From an uncultured Pelagibacteraceae bacterium (GTDB lineage Bacteria; Pseudomonadota; Alphaproteobacteria; Pelagibacterales; Pelagibacteraceae), in NCBI GenBank assembly GCA_902587155.1, contig CACIKE010000006.1:1-61722 (forward strand): a stretch of DNA of 61,722 bases, given 5' to 3'. The position numbers and the translations under genes were made by a program. Positions 30,943 to 38,893 of this stretch are shown piece by piece (positions within the stretch are counted from its first letter, which is position 1; the number at the start of each line of letters is the position of its first letter). The notes below the pieces were generated by a model. The model saw only the letters and a list, made by a program, of their open reading frames with translations. It searched no databases and was not told where the DNA came from.

Positions 30943-31888
30943 AGTTGCTATCTTAGATGACTATCAAAATGTGTTTCAACAATTTGTTGACCTTGAAAAA
31001 TTAGCAGGAAAGTACGAAATAAAAATTTTTAGTGAGCCTTTCGAGGATGAAGCAGATGCTCTTGATAAATTAGCTGATTTTGAAGCTTTATTAATTATGA
31101 GAGAAAGAACTCCCATTACAAAAAATTTAATTGAAAATTTGACTAAATTAAAATTTATAATTACTAGTGGATTAACAAATAAGTCTATTGATCTTGAGGC
31201 TACAAAAAAAAGAAAAATAATTGTTAGCGGGACGGACAGCAATCAAAATTCAGTTCCTGAGCTCACTTGGGCATTAATTCTTGGATTAGCAAGAAATCTA
31301 AAAGAAGAAATTGATAATATGTATCAAGGTTACTGGCAGACTACTATTGGAGTTGAATTAAAAGGAAAAATACTTGGTTTAATTGGTCTAGGAAAGGTTG
31401 GATCTCAAGTTGCTAAAATTGGAAAAGCATTTGGTATGCAAGTGATGGCATGGAGCGAAAATCTCAATTTAGATACCTGTAAAGAATTAGATGTTTTACC
31501 TTGTAGCAAAGAGGATTTAATTAAGAACTCAGATTTTTTATCTATACATGTCCAAGGGGGTGATAGATACAAAGACTGTATTACAATTAAAGAAATGGAT
31601 AAAATGAAAAAAACTGCTTTTTTAATTAATACTTCAAGAGGACCAATAGTAAGCGAGGACGATTTAATAATTGCATTATCCACAAATGAAATAGCTGGAG
31701 CTGGTTTAGATGTTTATGAAAAAGAACCTTTACCTGAAAATAATAAATTAAGATTTTTGCCAAATGTATTATTAACTCCTCACATTGGATACGTAACCGC
31801 TGAAAATTATCAAATTTATTACAGTCAAATGATCGAGTCACTTGAAGCTTGTGTAAATGGAAAACCTGTTAGAAGAATCGATGAATAA
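30935..31888 (+). CDS. D-isomer-specific 2-hydroxyacid dehydrogenase
   Basis: The 317-residue NAD(P)-dependent enzyme shows the family pattern LGLIGLGKVGSQVAKIGKAFGM, the catalytic-Arg segment LINTSRGPIV, the Glu segment GAGLDVYEKEPLP and the His segment LTPHIGYVT. It interconverts 2-oxo acids and D-2-hydroxy acids. The initial DDYQNVFQ motif is common in a subgroup annotated only as D-2-hydroxyacid dehydrogenase, so the specific substrate is unknown. A role downstream of the 2-oxo acid made by the D-amino-acid dehydrogenase-like enzyme is possible. Confidence 0.85.
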   Translation: MLKVAILDDYQNVFQQFVDLEKLAGKYEIKIFSEPFEDEADALDKLADFEALLIMRERTPITKNLIENLTKLKFIITSGLTNKSIDLEATKKRKIIVSGTDSNQNSVPELTWALILGLARNLKEEIDNMYQGYWQTTIGVELKGKILGLIGLGKVGSQVAKIGKAFGMQVMAWSENLNLDTCKELDVLPCSKEDLIKNSDFLSIHVQGGDRYKDCITIKEMDKMKKTAFLINTSRGPIVSEDDLIIALSTNEIAGAGLDVYEKEPLPENNKLRFLPNVLLTPHIGYVTAENYQIYYSQMIESLEACVNGKPVRRIDE

Positions 31889-31890
31889 TC

Positions 31891-32625
31891 ATGGTCAGTT
31901 CTAGGTCAAAATTTTTAGAATTATCAAAAAAATTTAAGATATTAAAAAAATTATATTTTTTTTACAATATTTATATTCGAAATTTTAAATTTCTAAAAAA
32001 TGGGACACAATTTGGTGAAGATAAATATATCATAGAACTGTTTGATAAAAATTTTGTAGGTAAATTTCTTGATGTTGGGTGCTACCATCCAACAAGACAT
32101 AATAATACTTATTCGATGTACAAAATCGGCTGGTCCGGTATGAATATAGACTTAAATCCTTTAACAATTGAATTATTTGATTTTATGAGGCCTAGAGATA
32201 TCAATATTAACTCCGGTGTTTCAGATACAGAAAATGAAAAAAAATTATATTTTATTGATGAATTAAATACTCAAAATACTCTTGATAAGAACCAATTAAA
32301 TTTTCTTAAAAATCATCACAATATTAAAGAGAGTGAAATTTTAGAGAAAAAAATAAAAACAAGGAATTTAAATAATATTTTAGATGATCATAAATTTTAT
32401 GATATTGATTTTATGAATTTAGATATTGAAGGTCATGAATTAAGGGTTTTGGAGACACTTGATTTTAATAAAATAAATATAAAATATTTATGTATAGAAA
32501 TGATTGAGCATAATGAAGAGTCGGTTTTAAATAATGAAAAAATAAAAGATTTACTCTCTCAAAATAATTTTAAATTAATAAAAAATTTTGATTTTAATTA
32601 CATTTACAAGAGAGAAAATCAATAA
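31891..32625 (+). CDS. FkbM-family SAM-dependent methyltransferase
   Basis: The 244-residue protein carries the Methyltransf_21/FkbM pattern: a SAM-binding motif FLDVGCYHP, then NTYSMYKIGWSGMNIDLNPL, and a second half with DFMNLDIEGHELRVLETLDF. FkbM-type enzymes O-methylate sugars or natural products. It is strongly basic and Asn/Lys-rich at the N-terminus. It is only 2 bp after the hydroxyacid dehydrogenase, but its substrate is unknown, and a glycan target is as likely as a small molecule. Confidence 0.8.
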   Translation: MVSSRSKFLELSKKFKILKKLYFFYNIYIRNFKFLKNGTQFGEDKYIIELFDKNFVGKFLDVGCYHPTRHNNTYSMYKIGWSGMNIDLNPLTIELFDFMRPRDININSGVSDTENEKKLYFIDELNTQNTLDKNQLNFLKNHHNIKESEILEKKIKTRNLNNILDDHKFYDIDFMNLDIEGHELRVLETLDFNKINIKYLCIEMIEHNEESVLNNEKIKDLLSQNNFKLIKNFDFNYIYKRENQ

Positions 32626-32628
32626 ACT

Positions 32629-33522
32629 ATGGATTTACCAGTTGTTAATCATGAGGATTATTTTGCAAAAATTGGGGATGATCATAAATTTCCAATTAAT
32701 AAATTTGGTGATCTTGCAGATTATTTAATAAAAAAAAAGGTAGTAAAAAAATTTCACATACCATACCCGTGTTCAACAGAAACTTTAAAAAGAGCTCATT
32801 CAGAGGAATATATTAATCATATTAAGAATAAAACTTTAGATAAAAACAGCATCAAAAAAATTGGATTTCCTTTAGTTGACAGTGTAGTTCAAAGATCTTT
32901 TATAGCAACTGGTGGCACAGTTTTGGCTTCTCGGTTAGCAATAAATTATGGTGTAGCTTGTAATACTGCAGGTGGAAGTCACCATGCAAATTACCAAGGT
33001 GGTGCTGGATATTGTGTTTTTAATGATGTAGCAGTGGCATCACAATATTTATTAGATAGAGGTTTAGCTGGGAAAATTTTAATTGTAGATTTAGATGTTC
33101 ATCAAGGCAATGGTAACTCAGATATATTTAAAGACAATAGAAATGTTTTTACTTTTAGTATGCACTCTAAATCAAATTACCCTGCAAAAAAATCTATTAG
33201 TGACTGTGATGTGGAGCTCGAGAACGACTTAGAAGATAAAGAATATTTAAAGATACTTAAATTTTATTTAAATCAACTAAATAAAGAAAATTTTGATTTT
33301 GTTTTTTATATTGCAGGAGTTGATATTCATTATAATGATAGACTTGGAAAATTAAAAATTTCTGATGAAGGAGTTAAAAAAAGAGACGAAATTGTTACAG
33401 AAAATTTTTTTTCTAAAGGAATACCTCTTTGTGGTGTCTTAGGTGGTGGGTATAATAAAGATGCTAAAAAACTTGTTGAATTGCATTCTTATTTACATCA
33501 ATCATGTGCTAAGTTAATTTAA
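32629..33522 (+). CDS. Histone deacetylase-superfamily hydrolase
   Basis: The 297-residue protein belongs to the zinc-dependent arginase/deacetylase fold. The catalytic His pair is in AGGSHHANYQGGAGYCVFNDVA, the metal ligands in VDLDVHQGNG, and FYIAGVDIHYNDRLG supplies the second aspartate, followed by GVLGGGY. Bacterial members deacetylate small amides such as acetylpolyamines rather than histones. It lies 3 bp after the FkbM gene and 4 bp before msrB, so it is part of an operon. Substrate unknown. Confidence 0.85.
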   Translation: MDLPVVNHEDYFAKIGDDHKFPINKFGDLADYLIKKKVVKKFHIPYPCSTETLKRAHSEEYINHIKNKTLDKNSIKKIGFPLVDSVVQRSFIATGGTVLASRLAINYGVACNTAGGSHHANYQGGAGYCVFNDVAVASQYLLDRGLAGKILIVDLDVHQGNGNSDIFKDNRNVFTFSMHSKSNYPAKKSISDCDVELENDLEDKEYLKILKFYLNQLNKENFDFVFYIAGVDIHYNDRLGKLKISDEGVKKRDEIVTENFFSKGIPLCGVLGGGYNKDAKKLVELHSYLHQSCAKLI

Positions 33523-33526
33523 TAAT

Positions 33527-33895
33527 ATGAATAAAAAGAACTCAAATTTAACTGCAGAACAAAAATTAGTTATGTTTGAAGATGGCACGGAACCACCAGG
33601 TTCAAGCGACTTAAATAAAGAAAAGCGAGAGGGAAGTTATCATTGTGCAAATTGTGATGTAAAATTATTTGACTCGAAAACTAAGTATGAAAGTGGATCA
33701 GGTTGGCCATCATTTTATCAATCACTGCCGGGTGTATTTGAGACTAAAACTGATCATTTATTGGGTTATGCAAGAACAGAATATCACTGTAAAAATTGCA
33801 AAGCACATCATGGTCATATTTTCGACGATGGACCACAGCCGACAGGCAAAAGGTATTGTAACAACGGTATCTGCTTGACTTTTAAAAATAAATAA
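33527..33895 (+). CDS. msrB: Peptide methionine-R-sulfoxide reductase MsrB
   Basis: The 122-residue enzyme reduces the R epimer of methionine sulfoxide. Structural zinc is held by two CxxC pairs (CANC and CKNC). The substrate motif SGSGWPSFYQ and the catalytic-Cys motif RYCNNGICLTF are present. There is no signal peptide, so it acts in the cytoplasm, unlike the msrA at the other end of the window. It ends 3 bp before the convergent glutaredoxin gene. Confidence 0.94.
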   Translation: MNKKNSNLTAEQKLVMFEDGTEPPGSSDLNKEKREGSYHCANCDVKLFDSKTKYESGSGWPSFYQSLPGVFETKTDHLLGYARTEYHCKNCKAHHGHIFDDGPQPTGKRYCNNGICLTFKNK

Positions 33896-33898
33896 AAT

Positions 33899-34153
33899 TT
33901 ATTTTAACATCTCTTGTAGTTTGTTTTCTTTCTCCAAAGCTCTTACTTCATCATAGCCCCCAATGTGTTGGTCATCAAAAAATATTTGTGGGATGGTTCT
34001 TTTACCATTTGCTTTTTTTACCATCTCATCCATTGCACCATCAACTGTTGCAATATCAATCTCTTTAAAGGGAGCTTTATTTCGAGTGAGTAATCTTTTT
34101 GCAGCATCACAATAATTACAAAATGGGCCTGTATAGATTATGACATTTTTCAT
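33899..34153 (-). CDS. grxC: Glutaredoxin 3-like protein
   Basis: The 84-residue thioredoxin-fold protein has a dithiol active site CNYC (usually CPYC), followed by the TIPQIFFDDQHIGGYDEV segment with the cis-proline and GG motif that bind glutathione. It reduces protein disulfides and mixed glutathione disulfides. It is 3 bp downstream of the DUF2805 gene. The Pro-to-Asn change inside the active site may alter redox potential. Confidence 0.92.
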   Translation of the reverse strand: MKNVIIYTGPFCNYCDAAKRLLTRNKAPFKEIDIATVDGAMDEMVKKANGKRTIPQIFFDDQHIGGYDEVRALEKENKLQEMLK

Positions 34154-34156
34154 GAT

Positions 34157-34453
34157 TTAAAGATAGTCACCTTTTTTTATTTTACTAGTGATAAGTTTTC
34201 TAGAATATTCAAATTTTTTTCTATGTTTAATACTTTTTTGATTTACTCTTTTTCTCCACAATCTAAATGAAGAGGGTTTAATTGACCTTCTCATTATTTT
34301 AATAACATCAGATTCCTTGTAACCAGTTTTTTTTTCAATTTCCTCAAAAGTGATACGATCTGCCCAGGCAGCCCAGATGACCCAATCTGGATCTTCAATA
34401 CTTGGTTCGGGGTTTTTGACTCGAGTAACTGGCCTGTGACCTTTTTTTTTCAT
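34157..34453 (-). CDS. DUF2805 / TIGR03643 family protein
   Basis: The 98-residue basic protein has a helix-turn-helix-like core (WVIWAAWADRITFEEIEKKTGYKESDVIKIMRR) and the family's RLWRKRV motif. It is recognisable as the DUF2805/TIGR03643 family, whose function is not known to me. The sequence looks like a small nucleic-acid-binding protein, but this is inference. GGGA lies shortly before the ATG. It forms a two-gene unit with the glutaredoxin. Confidence 0.8.
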   Translation of the reverse strand: MKKKGHRPVTRVKNPEPSIEDPDWVIWAAWADRITFEEIEKKTGYKESDVIKIMRRSIKPSSFRLWRKRVNQKSIKHRKKFEYSRKLITSKIKKGDYL

Positions 34454-34878
34454 ATATCCCTTATATTTGATAAAAATCTTTAGTGCATTTTTTAAGAGGT
34501 ATGTTATATTATATTTGATAGTCCTTCTTAGCCATCTTTAGCTCCCGGTTTTTAAGGACTATCACTAGCTTTAATAAATTTCTCTCAATTAAAATTATTT
34601 TTTTAAAAATAGACTGCTTAAATCAAGTTGAAACACAAAAAAAATTCCATAATAAAGCTTAATTTATGATTAATTTTTCAGATAAGAAATTTATTCAACT
34701 AGGGGTGTTAACTATCTGATATGAAGAAAAACTAACATTTACAACAATTTTTAAGTGATAAATTTGCAACAGAGTTTAAAAAGATAATTTTTTCTCAAAT
34801 TACAGGGTTAAATTTTGGTCAATTATGTTAAAAAGCAAACTTATATATATAAGTTTAATATTAAACAAAGGACTAATA
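34454..34878. other. Long intergenic region upstream of the porin-like gene
   Basis: At about 425 bp this is the largest stretch without a gene in the window and is conspicuous in a genome where most gaps are under 60 bp. Apart from the hairpin at 34516-34564 I see no tRNA-like fold, no convincing ORF (the best is 17 codons, from 34666) and no repeats. The right part presumably contains the promoter and leader of the outer-membrane protein gene, but no single promoter pair is convincing. Confidence 0.6.
34516..34564. ncRNA. Candidate structured RNA or operator: 11-bp perfect inverted repeat with 27-nt loop
   Basis: TGATAGTCCTT at 34516-34526 is exactly complementary in reverse to AAGGACTATCA at 34554-34564. 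The loop may form a further 4-bp helix (AGCC with GGTT). It has more G+C than its surroundings. A TATATT -10-like box at 34505-34510 would start a plus-strand transcript right at the base of the hairpin. No T-run follows on either strand, so it is not a simple terminator. A cis-regulatory leader, a small RNA or a protein-binding site are all possible. Confidence 0.4.
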
Positions 34879-35526
34879 ATGAAGAAAATTATAGCAACTT
34901 TAGTAGCTTTAGTATTCTCTACATCAGCATATGCTGTAACAATTTCCGACTTCTCTATTGGAGCAAGTTTCAATCATGGTCTTTACGGAGCAAAAGGTAA
35001 AGAGGAAAACTACACTCATACTGGTTCTATACAAACTACTATCAATAAAGAAGGAGCTTTCGTTGACGACTATGCACAAATATTTGTCGAGGCTGCTGTT
35101 TCTGATAACCTATCACTGGGTATAAGTTATACTCCTAGTGAAATATCTACTCCTAAAAACGTTAACGATGAACCTGGTGGAGATATATCAGTTGTAGCTG
35201 AATTTGAAGAGTTAACAACTTTATATTTGTTAGGTAAAACAGATTTAGGTATTTATGGTAAGCTTGGATATTCTCAAATGGATATCAACATAACAACTGA
35301 AAACGTAACCGGCTACAATGACACTGATACAGATGGATTTGAAGTTGCCGTAGGTTATGAGCATGAAGCTGGAAATGGTTTTGGTGTAAGACTAGAACTT
35401 GCTTATTCAGAATTTGATACCGTAAAAGCAGATAATGGTGCTACTAGTAACGTTAACAAAAACGAAATCACTGTCTCTGATATGAGAGGTGCTACTGGTA
35501 GAGTATCATTAGTTAAATCATTTTAA
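34879..35526 (+). CDS. Outer-membrane beta-barrel (porin-like) protein
   Basis: The 215-residue precursor has a signal peptide (MKKIIATLVALVFSTSAYA, cleavage after AYA). Short alternating strands rich in Gly, Tyr and Thr follow (SLGISYTPSEI, FEVAVGYEHEAG, GVRLELAYSEF), ending with terminal Phe (SLVKSF), the outer-membrane insertion signal. An eight-strand barrel is plausible from its size. AAAGGA lies upstream of the ATG at 34879; an earlier in-frame ATG (34825) would precede the signal peptide and is rejected. Its transcription unit ends at the terminator at 35551. Cargo or function is unknown. Confidence 0.8.
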   Translation: MKKIIATLVALVFSTSAYAVTISDFSIGASFNHGLYGAKGKEENYTHTGSIQTTINKEGAFVDDYAQIFVEAAVSDNLSLGISYTPSEISTPKNVNDEPGGDISVVAEFEELTTLYLLGKTDLGIYGKLGYSQMDINITTENVTGYNDTDTDGFEVAVGYEHEAGNGFGVRLELAYSEFDTVKADNGATSNVNKNEITVSDMRGATGRVSLVKSF

Positions 35527-35550
35527 TTAATACGTAAAATCAAAATTAAA

Positions 35551-35580
35551 AGGCTGGGATTTTCCCAGCCTTTTTTTTTT
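35551..35580 (+). terminator. Rho-independent terminator of the porin-like gene
   Basis: AGGCTGGGA and TCCCAGCCT form a 9-bp perfect stem around a 3-nt loop, followed by a run of ten T. It lies 24 bp after the stop codon of the outer-membrane protein gene and is the clearest intrinsic terminator in the window, which suggests a strongly expressed gene upstream. Confidence 0.95.
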
Positions 35581-35615
35581 ATTCAAATGAGCCCTGCTTT
35601 AATGTAATTTAAATC

Positions 35616-36374
35616 ATGATATTAGGTTTTATTGGAACAGGTAATATAGTTTCTGATGTAGTTGCTGGAATAAGTAATTCTAAAATTTCTTACAAAAAAA
35701 TTATAGTTTCTCCAAGAAATAAAAATAAAGCCAAAATTTTAAAAAAGAAATACAAAAAGATTATTATTGCTAAAGACAATCAAGCAGTAATAGATAATTC
35801 AAATTGGGTATTCCTTGGTACACTGCCGAGTGTAGGTAAAAAAATACTACCAAACCTTAAATTTAAAAAAAATCAAACTATAATAAGTTTTATGTCTACA
35901 ATTAGCTACCAAGAGTTAAAAAGATTAATTAAATTAAAGGTAGATATTGTAAAAGCAATACCAATGCCTCCAATAAGCTTGAGAAAAGGACCTATCGCAA
36001 TTTTTCCTAAAAATAAAAAAGTAAAAAATTTTTTTAACAAAATAGGCACCACGATTGAAATAAAAGATGAAAAATTATCGAAAAATTTTTGGACAATTTC
36101 TGGTACTATGGCATCGTTCTATGAATTGTTAAATGTATTGACAAATTGGCTCATAAGAAAAAAAGTAAATAAACGAGATGCACAGAAATATGTTACCCAC
36201 TTATATTCAGCGCTAGCCCAATTAGCAGTTAGTAATACTTCAAAACCTTTAAAATACTTAGTAGAAGAACAAACTCCTGGAGGCTTAAACTGGCAAGGTG
36301 TAAATGAATTAAGAAAGTTGGGTTATTATAGATTATTGGAAAAATCACTTAAGAAGATTTATAAGAGACTATAA
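35616..36374 (+). CDS. Pyrroline-5-carboxylate reductase-like protein
   Basis: The 252-residue protein has an N-terminal Rossmann motif (LGFIGTGNIVSDVVAGI) and the ProC-family layout with KAIPMPPISLRKGP in place of the usual RxMPN segment, and EQTPGGLNWQGVNELR in place of the substrate motif VxSPGGT. ProC reduces pyrroline-5-carboxylate to proline with NAD(P)H. The divergent second motif leaves open a different imino-acid substrate, so I give no symbol. It precedes the ABC importer genes by 12 bp. Confidence 0.75.
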   Translation: MILGFIGTGNIVSDVVAGISNSKISYKKIIVSPRNKNKAKILKKKYKKIIIAKDNQAVIDNSNWVFLGTLPSVGKKILPNLKFKKNQTIISFMSTISYQELKRLIKLKVDIVKAIPMPPISLRKGPIAIFPKNKKVKNFFNKIGTTIEIKDEKLSKNFWTISGTMASFYELLNVLTNWLIRKKVNKRDAQKYVTHLYSALAQLAVSNTSKPLKYLVEEQTPGGLNWQGVNELRKLGYYRLLEKSLKKIYKRL

Positions 36375-36386
36375 TCTTATTCAGGA

Positions 36387-37172
36387 ATGAAAGATAATAT
36401 TTTAGAAATAAAAAATTTATCAAAATATTTTGGTGGATTAGCAGCTGTATCTAATTGTTCTTTAAACGTTAAACAAGGATCTATAACAGGTATTATAGGA
36501 CCTAATGGTTCAGGAAAAACAACTTTATTTAATCTCATCGCTGGTAATTTGAAATCATCAGCTGGTAGCGTTTTATTTAAAAATGAAAACATCACTGATA
36601 TCCCTTCTTACGAATTGTTCTCAAAAGGATTGCTTAGAACTTTTCAAATAGCACATGAATTTACAAACTTATCTGTTTTAGAGAACTTAATGATGGTACC
36701 AGGTAACCAATCTGGAGAAAAATTAACAAATGTTCTAATAAAGCCTGGATTAGTTGCAAAAGAGGAAAGTCAAATTAAAGAAAAAGCATTGGAAGTAGTT
36801 GATTTTCTTAATTTAAGTCATTTAAAGAATGAATTAGCTGGAAATTTGTCTGGAGGGCAAAAAAAACTATTAGAATTGGGAAGAACGATGATGGTGGACG
36901 CTAAATTAGTTTTATTAGATGAGGTTGGTGCTGGAGTTAATAGAACTTTATTAAGGGATCTAGGAACAGCTATTGAGAAGTTGAATAAGGATAAAGGATA
37001 TACATTTTGTATGATTGAACATGATATGGATTTCATAGGAAGATTATGTGATCCAGTAATTGTAATGGCTGAGGGATCTGTTTTATTTGAGGGTTCTATT
37101 AAAGATGCGAAAAAAGATGAAAGAGTAATTGAAAGTTACTTAGGCAAAGGTTCAAATCTCAAAGATAATTAA
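36387..37172 (+). CDS. livG: Branched-chain amino-acid-type ABC transporter ATPase (LivG)
   Basis: The 261-residue ATPase has Walker A GPNGSGKT at residues 38-45, the ABC signature LSGGQKKLLELGR and Walker B VLLDEVGAGVN, with Val where most family members have Pro after the catalytic Glu. FCMIEHDMDFI supplies the H-loop. It pairs with LivF to power import through LivH and LivM. The order livG-livF-livH-livM has gaps of 2 and 0 bp and a 4-bp overlap. Substrates of this family range over branched-chain amino acids, amides and urea; the precise one is not readable. Confidence 0.9.
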   Translation: MKDNILEIKNLSKYFGGLAAVSNCSLNVKQGSITGIIGPNGSGKTTLFNLIAGNLKSSAGSVLFKNENITDIPSYELFSKGLLRTFQIAHEFTNLSVLENLMMVPGNQSGEKLTNVLIKPGLVAKEESQIKEKALEVVDFLNLSHLKNELAGNLSGGQKKLLELGRTMMVDAKLVLLDEVGAGVNRTLLRDLGTAIEKLNKDKGYTFCMIEHDMDFIGRLCDPVIVMAEGSVLFEGSIKDAKKDERVIESYLGKGSNLKDN

Positions 37173-37174
37173 GC

Positions 37175-37882
37175 ATGGCATTTTTTGAAGGAAAAAATAT
37201 GACAGGTGGATATGGAAAGGGCCCTGACATAATTAATTCATGCACTGTTAATGTTGAAAGAGGGGAAATAGTATCCATTCTGGGACCTAATGGGGCTGGA
37301 AAATCTACCGCAATGAGAGCAATGCTTGGTTTATTAAATTTAAAATCAGGCTCAGTAATTATTGATGGTAAAGACATATCAAAATTTTCTCCACAGGATA
37401 GAGTGAAAGAGGGTATTTCATTTGTACCTCAAACAAAAAATGTATTTGCAGGAATGACAGTTGAGGAAAATTTAGAGATGGGAGCTTTTTTAGTTGATCA
37501 AGATTATACAAAAGTAATTGATGAAATTTATGATCTTTTTCCGATTTTAACTGAAAAAAGAAAACAATTTGTGGGAGAATTGTCAGGAGGTCAAAGACAA
37601 CAAGTTGCGTTAGGAAGGGCTCTTATGATTAAACCATCTGTTCTTATGTTAGATGAGCCTACCGCTGGGGTTTCCCCAAAAGTAATGGATGAACTTTTCG
37701 ATCATATAATAAAAGTAAAAAAAACTAATGTTGCAATCTTAATGGTTGAACAGAATGCAAAGCAAGCCCTGAATATTTCTGATAGAGGATATGTATTAGT
37801 CACTGGTGAAAATCGTTATTCAGGGACAGGAAAAGAATTATTAAATGATCCAAGAGTAAGAAGCTCTTTTTTAGGTGGTTAA
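37175..37882 (+). CDS. livF: Branched-chain amino-acid-type ABC transporter ATPase (LivF)
   Basis: The 235-residue ATPase has Walker A GPNGAGKS at residues 37-44, signature LSGGQRQQVALGRAL, Walker B LMLDEPTAGVSP and VEQN in place of the H-loop His, which is characteristic of LivF. It begins 2 bp after livG and its stop is directly followed by the livH start. It is the second ATPase of the heterodimeric nucleotide-binding pair. Confidence 0.92.
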   Translation: MAFFEGKNMTGGYGKGPDIINSCTVNVERGEIVSILGPNGAGKSTAMRAMLGLLNLKSGSVIIDGKDISKFSPQDRVKEGISFVPQTKNVFAGMTVEENLEMGAFLVDQDYTKVIDEIYDLFPILTEKRKQFVGELSGGQRQQVALGRALMIKPSVLMLDEPTAGVSPKVMDELFDHIIKVKKTNVAILMVEQNAKQALNISDRGYVLVTGENRYSGTGKELLNDPRVRSSFLGG

Positions 37883-38893
37883 ATGGATTTTCTAAATGCG
37901 ATAATTCTTTTATTAAATTATATTTTTGTTCCTGCTCTTGCATATGGTTCTCAATTAGCTATTGGGGCTATATTTGTAACTTTAATTTATGGAATATTGC
38001 GTTTTGCAAATTTTGCAACTGGAGACATGATGTCATTTGGCACAATGGTCGCCATACTTTTTACATGGTACTTTCAGTCACTTGGTTTATCCCTTGGGTT
38101 TTTACCCACTGCACTTCTAGCAATACCTTTTGCGATTCTTTTTATGGGTTTATACATGTTAGTAATTGATAAGTTTGTATTTAAATATTACAGACTAAAC
38201 AAAAGTCCTCCAGTTCAATTAGCAATGGTAAGTATAGGGGTAATGTTTGTTACTCAAGCAGTAGTAAGAATTATAATTGGTCCATCGGATAGAAGATTTT
38301 TTGATGGGGAGAAATTTTTGATTAGAGCTAATGAGTTTAAGGAAATGACAGGTTTAAACGAGGGACTTGCTATTAAGTCAACACAAGTTATTACAATTGT
38401 TGCTACAATAATTTTAGTTTCAACTTTGTTCTGGTTTTTAAATAAAACTAAAACTGGAAAAAGTATGAGAGCTTATTCTGACAATGAAGATTTAGCATTA
38501 CTTTCTGGAATAGATCCAAAAAGAATTGTTATGATAACTTGGATGATTGCTGCAATTTTAGCAACAATAGGCGGTGTTTTGTATGGTTTAGATAAAAGTT
38601 TTAAACCATTTACCTATTTTAATAACATGCTCCCAATATTTGCTGCTGCTATAGTTGGAGGAATTGGCAACCCTTTTGGAGCTTTCCTTGGAGGTTACGT
38701 AATTGCTTTTTCTGAAATACTTCTGACTTACGCATACAAGAAATTCTTTATGTATGTGTTACCAGAAAGTATGGAACCTGATGGTTTAATTCAATTACTC
38801 TCAACTGATTATAAATTTGCAGTATCTTTTTCAATATTGGTAATTGTGTTGCTCTATCGTCCATCAGGAATATTTAAAGGAAAGATATTGTGA
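37883..38893 (+). CDS. livH: ABC transporter permease LivH
   Basis: The 336-residue inner-membrane permease has about eight helices, starting with the characteristic GAIFVTLIYGILRFANFATGDMM. The EAA-like cytoplasmic loop region falls at MRAYSDNEDLALLSGIDPKRI and the closing segment is AAAIVGGIGNPFGAFLGGY. It forms the translocation pore with LivM. Its last 4 bp overlap the GTG start of livM. Confidence 0.93.
   Translation: MDFLNAIILLLNYIFVPALAYGSQLAIGAIFVTLIYGILRFANFATGDMMSFGTMVAILFTWYFQSLGLSLGFLPTALLAIPFAILFMGLYMLVIDKFVFKYYRLNKSPPVQLAMVSIGVMFVTQAVVRIIIGPSDRRFFDGEKFLIRANEFKEMTGLNEGLAIKSTQVITIVATIILVSTLFWFLNKTKTGKSMRAYSDNEDLALLSGIDPKRIVMITWMIAAILATIGGVLYGLDKSFKPFTYFNNMLPIFAAAIVGGIGNPFGAFLGGYVIAFSEILLTYAYKKFFMYVLPESMEPDGLIQLLSTDYKFAVSFSILVIVLLYRPSGIFKGKIL

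Noticed and set aside
34825..34878. Upstream ATG for the porin-like gene
   Set aside because: It would put 18 residues before a normal signal peptide; AAAGGA precedes the ATG at 34879 instead.
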